DNA from: Semisulcospira habei
Lineage: Eukaryota > Mollusca > Gastropoda > Semisulcospiridae
Length of the DNA stretch: 64,000 nucleotides
Reading direction: 5' to 3'
Assembly: GCA_036245525.1 (NCBI GenBank)
Contig: BTPG01000003.1
Coordinates: forward strand, 206,925,342 to 206,989,341
Shown one piece after another: positions 1-11,984 of this stretch. Positions within the stretch are counted from its first letter, which is position 1, and each line of letters starts with the position of its first letter. The position numbers were made by a program, and so were the translations under genes. The notes under the pieces are model-generated. The model made no database searches, had not been told where the DNA came from, and worked only from the letters and a program-made list of their open reading frames with translations.

Positions 1-832
1 GCCGGAACGTATATCCACTCTCTAAGGTACGTGAGCACTTGTCCACAGCGTATGCCTGCGTATGCGAGTGTGCGCTTAATTCATCACCCGTATCCATACA
101 AACATCCCGCAAGCGAAAACAGAAAGGGGCCAGAACAGGCGCTGGTACCAAACAAACTACTCGATGACAAGGCGTGACCCAAGCTGTGCCACTCAGCTAA
201 TCAGGCCATGGAGTAAAAGAATTCTCCACACCCAAGGTACAAATGCGTAGGAAACTTCGCTACGACTCACCGAAGGTGAGTGGGCGCACAATTACAGTGA
301 GAAGAAGACGAAAAACTTCGTACCTGCACAAACCAGTGCCCAGCCCGGGAACCGGCCGAGGGTCAACCCCGCTACCTTACCTCTCCGCCGAAGGGGAACG
401 GGGGGAGACGTCCAAAACCCCCTGGCACGACCGGCGAAGCTCACCGGACAGCTCACCAGAGGTCGAAGCGTAGGCGCTAAGCAGTGGGGACGAGAAAGCC
501 ACGCAGCAGCACAGGCAGGGCCGACGAAACGATCCTATCTCCCGCTCTTCATTCCAACAGCAAGTCCGAAACCAGCGAACCGGTCGAAAAACCAAAGTCC
601 GTACGCTAGAGCAGAGCGCAAGACGACCGAATCGTGCGCCTAAGTAGACTAGACTGAGGGATTATGGGTACCCGGCTTCCGGGTGGTGGGTATAGGGAGA
701 CAACTCTTGGTCCCCTCGGGGTTCCCCGAGTGCCTCCCGGGTTGTGTTTTAACACAACTGGCTCTTAGGCTAGAATGAGTAAGTAGTAGACACTTCCATT
801 CAGTCATGTCATCGGTAATGTTTTTGAAGAAA
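1..832 (-). repeat. GC-rich dispersed repeat, copy 1 (unclassified)
   Basis: This GC-rich stretch is unlike its AT-rich surroundings and holds no convincing ORF. Its right part matches 8090-8345 in layout: a G/C-rich block, a small hairpin (here positions 742-759, stem GTTGTGTT with its complement), then a junction reading roughly ATGTCATCGGTAATGTTTTT. In both copies this junction abuts a minus-strand LINE that is abruptly interrupted. I infer an inserted mobile element whose one end is defined by the junction; its other end lies left of the window. The class is not recognised. Confidence 0.5.
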
Positions 833-1475
833 CAAAGCAGCTCACGAATCAGTTGGTCTAGGGTTTTCGTGTGGGCCTGCAGTCATCTGAGGTTGAACAG
901 GCTGCCATCGAGACGATACCTGATGTACACTGCATCGTCATCATCTAGGTCCACTGTGGCCTGCTTCAACATCATGCTAAAAAAGATGGTGAAGAGGGTC
1001 GGTGCCAACACGCAGCCCTGCTTTACGCCGTTGAGAATAGGGAATGGTTCTGAGAGGTCATTGTTGAGTCTGACCTGGCCTTGCTGGTCCTCGTGTAGCT
1101 GGACAATCATGTTGAGGAACTTTGGGGGACAGCCAAGTCGCTCCAGGATCTGCCACATGCCTTGCCTGCTCACAGTGTCGAACGCTTTTGTTAGGTCGAC
1201 AAATGTTACGTACAGCCCTTTGTTCTGCTCACGGCACTTCTCCTGTAGCTGTCTCAGCACAAAAACCATATCGGTGGTGCTCCTGTTTGCTCTGAAGCCA
1301 CACTGGCCCTCTGGGAGTTGGTCTTCAGCGATGGCAGGTACCAGCCGATTCAGGAGCAGCCTTGCAAGGATTTTCCCAGCAATGGACAGCAGGGTAATTA
1401 CCCGATAGTTGGAACAGTCAGACTTCTCGCCTTTGTTCTTGTACAGGGTGATAACGACTGCATCACGGACATCTA
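833..1475 (-). pseudogene. LINE reverse-transcriptase fragment (same family as the split LINE at 26-39 kb)
   Basis: A minus-strand reading encodes the central RT domain of a non-LTR retrotransposon: a YKNKG..DCSNYR fingers segment, GQCGFRANRSTTDMVF, FVDLTKAFDTV (palm motif A region) and GVKQGCVLAPTLF (motif B). The protein is cut just before the FADD motif by the GC-rich repeat. On the other side it begins abruptly near 1475, where the reading becomes unrelated sequence. It has no start of its own, lacks the endonuclease and the catalytic FADD, and is therefore a dead fragment. The closest relative in this window is the plus-strand LINE at 37.4-39.6 kb. Confidence 0.85.
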
Positions 1476-1765
1476 TATTTAGTATCAAAATGTCGGTCAT
1501 GATGTCACGAATCTCCCGATGTAAAGCCCTTGCGGGATTTCCCAAGAAAAAGGGTCGAAAAATACTTTTTTCTGCATTTGTTGATGTTCTTTTCGGTTTT
1601 GCGGCCAAACGGTAACTTGAAATCACATAGTTTTGGGTATGAGAAGAAAGAGCAACTTCCAAGCTTTCCAACGCACTATGAGTCTAATGTACGCAAAGCG
1701 TGTTGAAGTCAAGGTCGCCGGATTTTGAATGCGCATTTCCGCGAGAATTGGTCACTGAAGTCAAA

Positions 1766-2945
1766 ATGGCGGCCACCCCGGGCGACCCCATATCGATGCA
1801 ACATTGTGATATTCTGGACAAAATACGTAAGTATATTTACAAAATTACTTTGACGTTGATAATCTGTACATATTCCCCATACAACCTAAACGATTTTAGT
1901 TTATTTGTTTGATGTAGTTAGCTGAAATGGCCGAGTTTTCTGAGCACTGGGTCACTGTGTGTGCATTCTGGCCATTCGGTCAGAAACTGTAAAAATACTC
2001 ACGTTACGTTATACTTTCGACGTCTGAGTGCACTGAAGCGTATTTGTTATGGTTTTGTGTGCCTTCATAATTTATTTCAAGCATAGATGGTCTAACATAT
2101 TTGAATTAATCGTATTTGTTTAACGACATCTGAAACCGGAAGTGGGTCCATGATCGCTGTGCAAGTCTTACTTTCACTTTCATTACACATTGCTGTGATC
2201 ATATTTCTTAGGCATTATTTTATTTTTCAGGTGACAATCAGGTTGAAAGCATGAAGAAGGTTTTTCTTGTCATGGGAAGGGGTAGACGACCTGATTTGCC
2301 ACAGTTTAATACTTTCGACAACACCATCGTGCTACAAGTTAGTATACTGAAGGATGAAGGAGGCAAGTGCTATGATGAGGCAGCAGAGTTTCTTAGCCGT
2401 TTCTTTCAGATGTGCCACTAAAACGCTTGCGATACCTTGTTTCTTTTGTCAAACAACATTTTGACAAAGCTGTGACTGATGAAGAAAAGGAAAGTTTCCT
2501 GCACAACACAACAGGTGTGGGGCCGTACTTGGAAGACATTGGCATGACTCATCAGCACCTCCTCACAGGTGCGTGCCAACCTGCCAGGAGGCAGTACCCG
2601 TCGAATGGACTTTTGTTTGATTTGCAATGCTTTAGGAATCAAGAAAGTGCATCCTTCAAGGATCTGTGTTGCTGGTGGCATACCATTACCGGACAGCAAA
2701 CAACGCCCTATCAGAAGAGAAAATTGAGTGAACAGATTGAAAAAAAACGAAAGAAGCTACAGAGCAATGGTCAGAGTATAGAACTGTCCTCCTACATGGC
2801 AAGTCCAGTGTTTCATGAACTGCCCAGTGTTGTAAGCACAAGTGACTGTGGAACTGAAAGTGGAACTGTCGGTCAATTTACCAGCAAATCTCGCTTTATA
2901 ATGTTACCATTTAGGTTTATTTACAGGCCATCAAAGGCAATTTAA
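1766..2945 (+). CDS. Candidate host gene of unknown function, two exons, probably frameshifted
   Basis: An ATG at 1766 in a strong Kozak context (AAAATGGCGGCC) opens a short exon ending at 1826 with the donor GTAAGTA. A matching acceptor (TATTTTTCAG) starts a second exon at 2231, and both junctions are phase 1, so the reading continues for about 60 residues to a TAA at about 2419. A different frame, open from about 2410 to 2945, takes over exactly there (VPLKRLRYLVSFVKQHF and a lysine-rich KRKLSEQIEKKRKK segment). The simplest explanation is a 1-nt deletion near 2407, or a sequence error. A donor-like GTAAGC follows at about 2834. I do not recognise the protein family; no transposase or RT motif is visible. 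Confidence 0.4.
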
Positions 2946-3818
2946 AAAACAAACAGAACCATGTACTCTGTTAGATATGCACTGTTAGATTTAAATGTAC
3001 TTGGTTATGTGGCAAAATTTCAGAAAGATCTGCCAAACGGTTCAAAAGTTATAACTGTTTTTGTGCATTTCATTGTTCTAAATGTCCGTCGCTGGACTTT
3101 TTGGCTATTTCTGGTATTTTGAGGCTGAATAACTCTATTAGTTATTGATATTTTTGTCTGGAAAAAAATAGAGTGCATCTAACTATATATACTCAAGGAC
3201 TGCTTGCAACAAAGCAAGCTGGCTGTATCAGTATCTTTATGGAATTATGGCATCCTCAAAATGGCCGATTGCATGATTTCCCCCAAGTTCCGAAGTGGTA
3301 TTTTGTGATTTTCTAGAGTGAACTGTGACAGAATAAATATGCTGACTTGCTGTTTTCTTTCAAATTTCATTTTCATGGTAGTTTTGAATGCGATGTTTAA
3401 GTTGTGTGTGTCTGGGTTGATTAGATTGTGTGTGTCTGGGTTGATTAGACTGTGTGTGTCTGGGTTGATTAGATTGTGTGTGGCAATGTGTCAAAGATGG
3501 TCTTTCAGCATTGTTGTCGCTGACCCGCTGACGAACCCATATTCAAACTACTGTATCTCCGGAACTAAGTAAGATAGATACTAACTTTTTTTTTTGTTTT
3601 ACTCAGAATTGTCTTCTCTTTACAAAAAATCACATTTCAATCACTCTCTACATATTTCAAATTTTGGCTGCCACTACCTAATTTTATTATGAACAATCTT
3701 GAAGATTTAGTTATCATGACCCAGAAACTAAGAGAAGACAAGAACAATGGTCAAATGCCCTGAGCCGTAGTACTTTGTTAGATATGTAAATTCAGTATAA
3801 AAGGACAACTTTACTTAC

Positions 3819-4930
3819 TGGGTACATATTCAGATCCACTTGACTGTTGTTCTTCATCTGACTGCTCTCCTTCTATCTCCTTCACCACTTGCTTTAAGGT
3901 CAAGGCCGGAAAACATATTGAAGATGCCGCCCCTCTAACTGATTCTGTTACTTTGACAGTGGACACCTTTAAAAAAAAGATAAAATAAAATAATAATAAT
4001 AATAATTACTGAGACGCACTAAAAGCATGGTAATCTTTTGAATGACTCACCATTGCCCAAGACCCGATATTGACTTGTATTGATTTAAAAGCCAGTAATG
4101 TATGAGCATCGAAGTGGTGAATATAACCCTACAACTATGAACCGCAACCGCTGATGTTCAGAGGTTTATAACAGTGAGGTGTGCTTCAGAACTGGCAAAG
4201 GCAAAAGAAAAAAATTACTAAATAAATAAATAATAATACAATAATATAAAAAATAAATAAAATATAAACAAAATAATAAATTCATTAAATAAATAAAAGA
4301 GCAGATTCTTTTACAGTTGGCTTTAAAAGATAAAAATCTTACCACCGAAATGTCATCTGGGCACATTTCCAGCCAATCCTGAACTTTGGTATTGGCCCTA
4401 ACCTGAAAAACAAGTGAAGCCACACTTGTATGATGAACAGAAAATAGACATATTAAAAACAATCTGCATTATCTTTACCAACTGAAGCACAACAAAGAAG
4501 CTATTATTATTTTGTTTATTTACTTCTGCAATAAAGCCTTTCATCACCTTTTAAAAATAAACATGAAACTAAGGCAAAATCTGCATTTCACTTTGTCTTG
4601 GTACCAAGAACATAATTATTTTATATTAAACGACTTAAACTAAAGTCAAGTTCAACGTCAACTAAAGATGTTCAAATTTTTATTACGTGATCCAAATACA
4701 GTCACATAGCACCCAAGTTACCATGACAGAACAAACTCTTTCCAACCTGCACCCAACACAGACTTGGGTGCACAAACACATTCATTAGAGACCAGCTTGC
4801 ATTTGAGTTTAACCTACCTTGATTGGTTCTTCAGGTGGGATCTGGTGTTGCCCCTGGTCATTACTGGGCCAGACTTTATTGCCATCACCTTCCACACACA
4901 AAAACATATCCTTGAAGTTATCAGTCATTA
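3819..4930 (-). CDS. Candidate host gene, three consecutive exons of unknown function
   Basis: Three minus-strand exons have consensus splice sites and matching phases: 4930-4818 (acceptor TTTTTCAG, donor GTAGGTT), 4402-4343 (acceptor TTTTTCAG, donor GTAAGATT) and 3966-3819 (acceptor TTTTAAAG, donor GTAAGTAA). Joined in phase 0, they read MTDNFKDMFLCVEGDG..., then VRANTKVQDWLEMCPDDISV, then a segment rich in acidic residues and Ser/Gln that ends SSGSEYVP. An ATG at 4928 could be the start if the first exon carries a 5' UTR. The gene should continue below 3819, where I could not find the next exon. The acidic SDEE...EYVP block resembles the segment before the zinc finger of the Crypton-like gene at 54.4 kb (SDDEEFVPGSSS). 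A relationship is only a guess. Confidence 0.5.
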
Positions 4931-5155
4931 CTGAAAAACTTACAATAATAAACTATAAACTTACTTACTTACGCCTGTCACCCCTACCCGGGTATAGGCT
5001 GTCGACGAGAGACCTCCAGCAACTCCTGTCCTGTGCTTCTCCTTCGATTCTACTCCAGGTGGTTCCCAGTCTCTTGATGTCTGCTTGGAGGTCTCGACGC
5101 CAGGAGTTTTTCGGCCTACCTCTTTTCCTCTTTCCCTGGCGGTTCCATGACAATG

Positions 5156-5540
5156 ATTGATTGATTGTACATTGCTTAACGTCCCGACAGCAACAAGGCT
5201 TTCTCAGGACGTGCCTGCACTGCTTGTGAAAAAAATAAACTAAACAGAACATTGAATGTATGTCGCCAGCCGGTCAAACACATTAAATAAACCTAACACA
5301 TGGGGCCTAAATAAAGCCAAGACCATTTAGCAACACACATCCAATATCAAGAGCTACAGGCAGTGCAGACAGTAGGGAGAGTTTGAAAAAGGCAAATACA
5401 GGTGAATGGACAAAGGGTAGACAGAAACACATGCCCCAGAATAGAGAAAAACCCACCCTGTGGGGCTGACCAGGGTGACCCTGGGAACTAAAAAATACCT
5501 AACCCCACCCAAGTCCCCCAGGGCAGACCCGGGTGGGGGG
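5156..5540 (-). mobile_element. SINE-like element S1, about 385 bp, with target-site duplication
   Basis: The insert is flanked by GGTTCCATGACAATG at 5141-5155 and again at 5540-5554. The second RTE-like copy (34.19 kb) holds this site only once, so the empty site is known. On the minus strand the element starts with a CCCGGGTCTGCCCTGGGGGA block and ends GGGACGTTAAGCAATGTAC followed by (AATC)n. Copies occur at 42.03-42.40 kb and 52.29-52.85 kb. It has no ORF, and I see no clear pol III A and B boxes. Most likely it is a non-autonomous retroposon mobilised by an RTE- or L2-like LINE. Confidence 0.75.
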
Positions 5541-7639
5541 GTTCCATGACAATGCCTGCCTAGTGATACTGGAAGCTGGCTTTCTCAGGCTGTGACCGAT
5601 CCATCCCCATCTTCTTCGCCCAATTTCATTCCCTCCTATTATCTGCTCTGTTCTCTTCCAGAGTCTGACGTTGCTGATCTTCTCTGGCCAGTGGATTTTC
5701 AAAATTCTTCTAAGGCAACTGTTCATGAAGGTTTGTACTCTCTTGACTGTGGTTTTTGTCAATCTCCAAGTCTCTGCTCCATATAAGAGAACTGCTTTTA
5801 CATTGGAGTTGAAAATCCGGACTTTGGTGTGTTGTGACAGCTCTCTGGAACTCCACACATTTTTTAACTGGAGAAAGGCTGCTCTGGCTTTACCGATTCG
5901 TGCTCTGACATCTGCATCAGTGCCGCCTTTTTTGTCTATGATGCTCCCGAGATAGGTGAAGGACTCCACCTCCTCCAACGGGGTGCCAGCAAGCAAGACT
6001 GGTTCTTCCCTGGTTGTGTTCAGCCTCATTGTCTTTGTTTTCTGTTTGTGAATGGCGAGGCCCACTTGGGACGAGATGTCAGCAAGCCTCGTGGTCTTGT
6101 CCTGCATTTGTTGATGAGTGTGGGACAGTAATGCCAAGTCGTCTGCAAAATCGAGGTCGTCAAGCTGTGTCCACAGTGTCCACTGTATTCCACTTCGTCT
6201 GTGCTCTGTGGTCATCTTCATGACCCAGTCTATGGCCAGTAGGAAGAGGAACGGAGACAGCAGACACCCCTGCCTGACACCAGTTCTGACCTGGAGCTCC
6301 CTGTGAACTGCCCTTCGTGGATCACGCGACATGTCATGCCATCGTAGCTGCTCTTGATCAGGCGGACGAGCTTTGTGGGTACACCGTAGTGTCGTAGGAG
6401 TTTCCACAGAGTCTCTCGGTCCACGCTGTCAAATGCTTTCTCATAATCCACAAAGTTGACGTAGAGCGGGGAGCTCCACTCCAGAGACTGTTCCACGATG
6501 ATGTGGAGAGTGGCGATCTGGTCTGTACATGATCGGTTCTTCCTGAATCCTGCTTGCTGGTCTCTCAGCTGGGGGTCAACGGAGCTCTTCATTCTCTCTA
6601 GGATGATCCTGTTGAAGACCTTTCCTGGTACTGACAGCAAGGTGATTCCTCTGTAGTTGGAACACTTGCTTAGGTCGCCTTTCTTGGGAAGCTTGATTAG
6701 GTACCCCTCCTTCCAGTCAGCTGGCATCACCTCCTCTTCCCAGATCTTTCCAAACAGTGGGTACAGCATCTCCACTGTTGTCTCTAGGTCTGCTTTCAGA
6801 GACTCTGCTGGGATGCCATCTGGCCCTGCTGCTTTGCCATTCTTCAAAAATGCCACTGCTCTTCTGATCTCTTCCCGGCTGGGTCTGTCACAGCTGATGG
6901 GTAGGTCGGTCTCTGCCGGCTGGATGTAGGGGGGGTCGGGTGGGCTATGTCTGTTCAGTAACTCTTCAAAATACTCGGCCCATCTGTCGAGTTGGTCTGC
7001 TCTGTCTGCAATAGGCTTGCCTTCTTTGTCTTTTACTGGTCTTTCTGTATGGCTATACTTACCCGACAATCTTCTGGTAATGTCGTAGAGCTGTTTCATG
7101 TTGCCGCTGCCTGCTGCCTTTTCTGCCAGGCTGTCTGTGTAGGCCCTCTTGTCTGCCCTGATACTACTCTTCACCTCGCGGTTGGCTTCCGAGTATTCCT
7201 CCTGTGCCCTTACTTTGGCTGCTCTCGTGCGACTGTTGTTGACCGCTGCTTTCTTCTGCTTCCTCACTTCTATCTTCTTCAATGTCTGTGCCGACAGCCA
7301 GTCCTTGTGATGGTGTTTCCTGAACCCTACAGCCTACAGTGTCTTTGCAGGTTGAGTTCAGCGCCTCTCTAACTGCCTTCCACTGCTGCTCTGTGGTGAC
7401 CGCCTCCTCTTCATTTACTAGCTCCTGTAGTGCTTGAAACCGGTTGGACAGCACCAGTTTGAACTCTTCTCCAACTCCAGTTTCTCTCAGGAGGCCTACA
7501 TTATAACGCTGTCTTCTTGTTGTCTCTGTGCGGCTTTTCTTTAGCTTGAGCTTCATTCTTAAGGTAAGCAGATGGTGGTCTGAGGCGACATCTGCTCCCC
7601 TCCTCACTCGAACATCTTGAAGGGACCACCCGTGGAGGA

Positions 7640-8345
7640 TCCCGTGGAGACCGAAGCGGGCGAGGGGACCGGTCACGCCTGAAGAAGTCCCACCTGCGCG
7701 AACACCGGTCTTCCGTCCAAGCGGCGCCACCATCACACGTTCCGTCCGAAGCACAGCCCGAACACGGCAAGCAAGAGTCGAGTGCATCAACCGGTCACTG
7801 AAGTCCCCGCACGGCGGCAAGTCTTCGACACAGAAGAAGCCATAAGGCCCTAAACCAGCTACGCCGGCGAAGAAAGTCCACCTTGCACAAACCAGCCAGG
7901 CACAAGTCACGTGCGTCGTCGAACCCCAAGGCCAAGCCAAGGGTGAACTCACAAGTCAGAGCCGGTAAAACCGGTCGGCGCACAGGTCACAATGAGTCCA
8001 ATTGTCAAAGGAAAAACCACGAATGTAGTGAGTCCAGGGCTGAATCGAAGACTCCAATTCAAGCCCACAGTCAAAAACCACTGAAACCCGTAGAACGGAG
8101 AAAGGCAAAAACTCGACCGTCCCCGGTCGAGCTATGAGTGAAACTGACGAGGTCGCCCTGTGCTCGCCGGGATAGGGTAGTAAGGGGAGGCCACCCGGGG
8201 TCATAGTGCTTGGATCCCCGGTGTCTCCTCCCCAGTTGTGTGCTACACACAATTTTGCTGAAATCTATAGGCAATAGAGTGTATTCCCAGATAGTAATGC
8301 CATCGGTAAGTATTTTTCAAAAAAATACATTTTAGAAAAAAAATT
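7640..8345 (-). repeat. GC-rich dispersed repeat, copy 2, inside the RTE-like element
   Basis: About 700 bp of GC-rich sequence replaces the middle of the endonuclease domain of the surrounding LINE. Its right edge matches copy 1: a small hairpin (8236-8252, TTGTGTG with its complement), then ATGCCATCGGTAAGTATTTTT. The hairpin stem is kept in both copies although its bases differ. About 150 endonuclease residues are missing, so the event involved a deletion or a very large replacement. No protein-coding signal was recognised in it. Confidence 0.5.
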
Positions 8346-8779
8346 CATTTTCGCTGCTATCTGGGCGGCCTTGCCGCTCTGGTATGTGGTCTTGACGTTC
8401 CATGTGCCCACGGTTGTGTCCCTGGATAGAGAGAGGCGGCTCGGTCCTGTGGCTTCCGAAGACTTCCGGCTTTCACCACAGGACGTCATAAGTCTTCTGG
8501 TAGAAGAACCTTCCTCCTCCAGGAAAGAAATTACTGTTAGTCTTTTCGTCGGCGTTTTTGTAGCTATTTTCTTTTTTGCAGGGTGGGGAAGCTATCCCCA
8601 CGCCCAACCCCCTTACTAGGAGGACCAGGGGTTTTCTGTCGGGGTCACCTTCCCTTAGACCATGTTGGTTCACGGCACCTTATTTCATTTGGTGCACCCC
8701 TCTCACGAGGGACCCCCTATCCACCACCCAGGGGACGCGCCTCAACGCCATATGGTCCCAGCGCGAGGAATAAATTATA

Positions 8780-9140
8780 AAGGCAAAGTTTATTTATGCA
8801 GCTATGGAAAACTGATGGTATTATGTCAACAAAAAAAAAATCTGGTAATAACAAAACAGGACAAAAATATTTTGTTAAAAGATGTCAAGCCATACAAATG
8901 TATTATCAGACAAGGTCACTGAACTCGAGCCAGTTTGCCCTTTTGAAATTTGATTAGATGCGATCTAACTTCGGATCGAGTGTAACCAGCCTACCAAACT
9001 TGGTTGATTCCGTTTTACTAGCCTTTAAAGTGATATCACAATGGCTTAATTGCGCAAGTGTCAGTTGATAGTATATTTGGAAATACAAAAAATACTAAAT
9101 AATCCAGACCAAAAAGGTGACTGCCAAGCATGTGAAATGC
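8780..9140. other. No feature recognised
   Basis: AT-rich, non-repetitive sequence between the 5' end of the RTE-like element and the palindrome. I see no supported gene or element. Confidence 0.4.
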
Positions 9141-9431
9141 AAAGAAGTACCCAACGGAGAAAGAAACACGCTTAGAAAAAACGGTACAACACAATTTAAT
9201 AATATTTCGGGTAAATATCCTTTGTCAAAATAGACAAACAAACAGAGACATTAGCCGCTACTTATCTTCATATGCAGAAGGAATGTGGCACATTTCTTCT
9301 GCATATGAAGATAAGTAGCGGCTAATGTCTCTGTTTGTCTATTTTGACAAAGGGTATTTACCCGAAATATTATTAAATTGTGTTGTACCGTTTTTTCTAA
9401 GCGTGTTTCTTTCTCCGTTGGGTACTTCTTT
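9141..9431. repeat. Near-perfect 290-bp palindrome built from a dispersed short retroposon
   Basis: The left arm (9141 to about 9284) is the reverse complement of the right arm (about 9288 to 9431), with almost no loop (GGC). Each arm is one copy of a repeat of about 150 bp that is also present as a single unit at 39197-39368, where it has a target-site duplication, and as fragments at 20085-20140 and 48853-48980. The element contains GACAAAGGGTATTTACCC, itself a small hairpin. The structure is therefore a head-to-head dimer of a short element; the arms are too alike to be old. Confidence 0.85.
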
Positions 9432-9439
9432 TAAAAAAA

Positions 9440-10795
9440 TACTAATAATAAATAACTAAATAAATGCAAAAACTTTTCACTTGGTGATTTTCTCAAATTT
9501 TGACATCATACTAAACTGAAAAAGATGCACTCTTCACAGTGTAACAAGCCCCTTCTGCGACTTCTTTTTTAAAGCTGAGAGCAATGCAAATATGCACTGA
9601 AATTGACTTTCAAGTTAAGACACCAGCATACTTTTATTTACTTGAAAACTGCATGGGATGTTACGAATAATAAAAGAGAACTGCTGCACTCATGGATATT
9701 TTCTTTAACAGATTCTTCTTATTATAACATCACAGATTGAGATTGCATGAAAATATTGACAAAATGTATAGGCTGCTAAGCAACTGATGCTGTCAGCTTC
9801 TCTTTTGTCTACTTTGCTTTTTATTTTGACCTCAAACTGAAAGAGAGAAACAAATGCAACTATAAATCTGAACCTCACCCCTCAAAAAGACAAAAAGAGA
9901 GAGTTTGTTTGCTGCGATCCAGTTTATCACGTCTTCATAGCAGTCAGCCGTGCGAGTCAGGAGTGACTAAATGTTGTTGTGTTCATCTTTGTCTAGTCAT
10001 CAGCGTAGAGGTGGTAGTTTATGTGATGAGACTGGATGATGTTAGACAGAGGAGAAGTGTTGAGTGTGAAAAGACCAGACCCCTGTCAAAACTCCACAGG
10101 AGAGCCTGACGGGGTAAGAAGAGACACAGCTGTTTGGCCCAGCGCTAGAACTGCACACTTAAGTTTGTTCCAGGCAGCGAGCCAAGAAACTGGGTCACAC
10201 CTGGTGCTCGCACGCTCAGGCAGCGAGTCTCTCGGCTATCAGGTTGGCTGATAAGCGGGCTTCCTGATAAGCGCAGTACAGCAGGAAAATGACTACCTTT
10301 TGTTTTTCATGACTTTCTTATTTACTGTTCTAGTGTGTGATGCAAAACTTTGTCTGCTTAAAAGCGGAATTCTGCCCAAAACACTGACACCAAACACACT
10401 ATAGTTGTTACAAACCAGTAGCCAGCAGGATAAGGTGGCATAAAAGAAAAAAATAACGGATTTTACTGTCTGTGTTGAGTTTTGTCACAAAATAGATGAA
10501 GGTCCAACATCAATAACACAAATATGATATAAACTACATCAAAACAGACTTGCATGTGCTAGAAGTAACATGCCTACAGTAAGTATGATCTACCAGATCA
10601 GAGATACCGTGAAAGGGACCAGAGAGCGGAGAGTGATAATGAGGTCACTGTTAGTGCCTGTACTCTCACAGGCACGTAGCAGTAGAACGGATCTGCCTAT
10701 ATGATTACACCGCTGGACTTGCAGTTACAATTTGAACACTGGACACACAGTTCTTTTGAACTACTTTCAGTTTTACCCCAACACCTACAGCAGGA
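9440..10795. other. Intergenic, no supported gene
   Basis: AT-rich, unique-looking sequence. Short ORFs at about 9.9-10.25 kb have no recognisable domain or splice support. Nothing else stands out. Confidence 0.4.
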
Positions 10796-10893
10796 GATAG
10801 TTCGACCATGGTAATTCAAGGGTAGTGCCTGATTTGCTTGATGACATCAAGCACACAGCTAATCTGGCACTACCCTTGAATTATCATGGTCAA
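10770..10893. mobile_element. Hairpin MITE, family A, copy 1 (diverged)
   Basis: The left arm from 10802 (TCGACCATGGTAATTCAAGG) pairs with the right arm ending at 10893 (CCTTGAATTATCATGGTCAA). The centre has decayed compared with other copies. Upstream, TTTTACCCCAACAC resembles the family end TTAACTCATTCTACCCCA. Confidence 0.75.
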
Positions 10894-11429
10894 TCTATCT
10901 ACTACAACTGGTACTCAGTCATAAGATGACGCCGCCAAAATTTGGGAAATGTATCCATGGTATGGTAAAACTGTTCTGTGCTAAACAGAGGATCTCACTC
11001 TTGGATAGTTCCTCAGGATGAAAATGTTTAATCTGTAAAAGTCTGCTTAGAACATGAACGAAACACCAAAGCAGCACAGAATAAGGAAATTCAATATACC
11101 TATGCACATCAGTCTGTTTGGCACACCAAAACGTCATCTGACAGCAACAGCGACCAACTTGGTGACTAAGAAAAAAAAAAGATTAGCTTAATTGTCTGAC
11201 ATAATGCGGTAGAAATCTGATGTGGTATAATTTTTATTTATTTAAAACACCGTCATGTGTGTGTAATGACAGCATAACAATACCCTGCTTCCATTTAATG
11301 TTTTCTTTTCTTCACAGATGGCATGACCGAGTACAACACAGATAACACTAGTGTCATGTGTTCCGCCATGAGTAATTTGAGCCTCTTCGCTTCCTTTTGT
11401 AAGCCGTATGCCCTGCTCTTTAGAATGTT

Positions 11430-11810
11430 TATTGTTGCGCTGAAGGAAGATTGAGGGATCAATAATGTCGAAGGCAGCAGAGAGATCAAATAGCGTAAGA
11501 AGGGAAATGTTGCCCCAGTCAGTTCAGAGAAGAAGATCGTTCAGGATATTTAGAAGCGCTGTTTCAGTGCTGTGATGTTTGCGATAGGCAGACTGGAAGG
11601 GACTGAGGAGATTGTTGGTGGCGAGGTGAAGGTCGAGCTGGTTGAGAACAACCTTTTCAAGTAGCTTGGACAGAAAAGAAAGATTGGAGGCTGGGCGGTA
11701 GTTCTTGAGTTCGTTTGGGTCAAGGTTGAAGATATCGGAGACAGCCATTTTCTAGAGATGTGTTGATGATATCAGTAATAAAGGGCAAAAGTTTGGAAGG
11801 ACATCATGTA
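11430..11810 (-). pseudogene. L2/CR1-like LINE RT fragment
   Basis: The minus strand encodes PSKLLPFITDIIN, then LKNYRPASNLSFLSKLLEKV, FQSAYRKHHSTETALLNILN and LTLFDLSAAFDIID: the fingers and palm motif A of an L2/CR1-type RT. A frame change lies near 11523 between the last two blocks. It has no endonuclease and no catalytic FADD, so it is a truncated, inactive copy. It is related to the LINE at 42.5-45.3 kb. Confidence 0.8.
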
Positions 11811-11984
11811 GGTAAAGTCAACCTGCTTTCACATACATTATAGCAAGACTGAAATTGTATCATGAAGTTCTAATTTTGTCACCATTTTCTCAAGACCATG
11901 AAGCAAAAGTGAAACTCATATCACGTAAAGTATAAAATTACGTAAAAACTAAAACTTAGGTCATGATAAATCAAGTTATCACAT

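Larger units (their letters stand above)
4962..8765 (-). mobile_element. RTE-like non-LTR retrotransposon, copy 1, broken
   Basis: Read on the minus strand, the element begins near 8765 and enters an apurinic endonuclease domain (TVGTWNVKTTYQSGKAAQI at about 8400). It resumes at about 7635 in the end of that domain (RRGADVASDHHLL), then runs through a linker into an RT with [39 protein letters not shown] and FADDLALL. The C-terminus GKRKRGRP...LYPGRGDRRK ends at 4965, followed by a (GTAA)n tail. The middle of the endonuclease is replaced by a GC-rich repeat (7640-8345), and a SINE splits the C-terminus (5156-5540). There are frameshifts near 7280 and 6300. The protein is nearly identical to copy 2 at 34.0-35.7 kb, so the family was active recently. 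RTE is my best clade call. Confidence 0.85.

Noticed and set aside
1..832. Helitron end in the GC-rich repeat (hairpin then CTAG)
   Set aside because: The second copy lacks a CTRR after the hairpin, and similarity continues past it.
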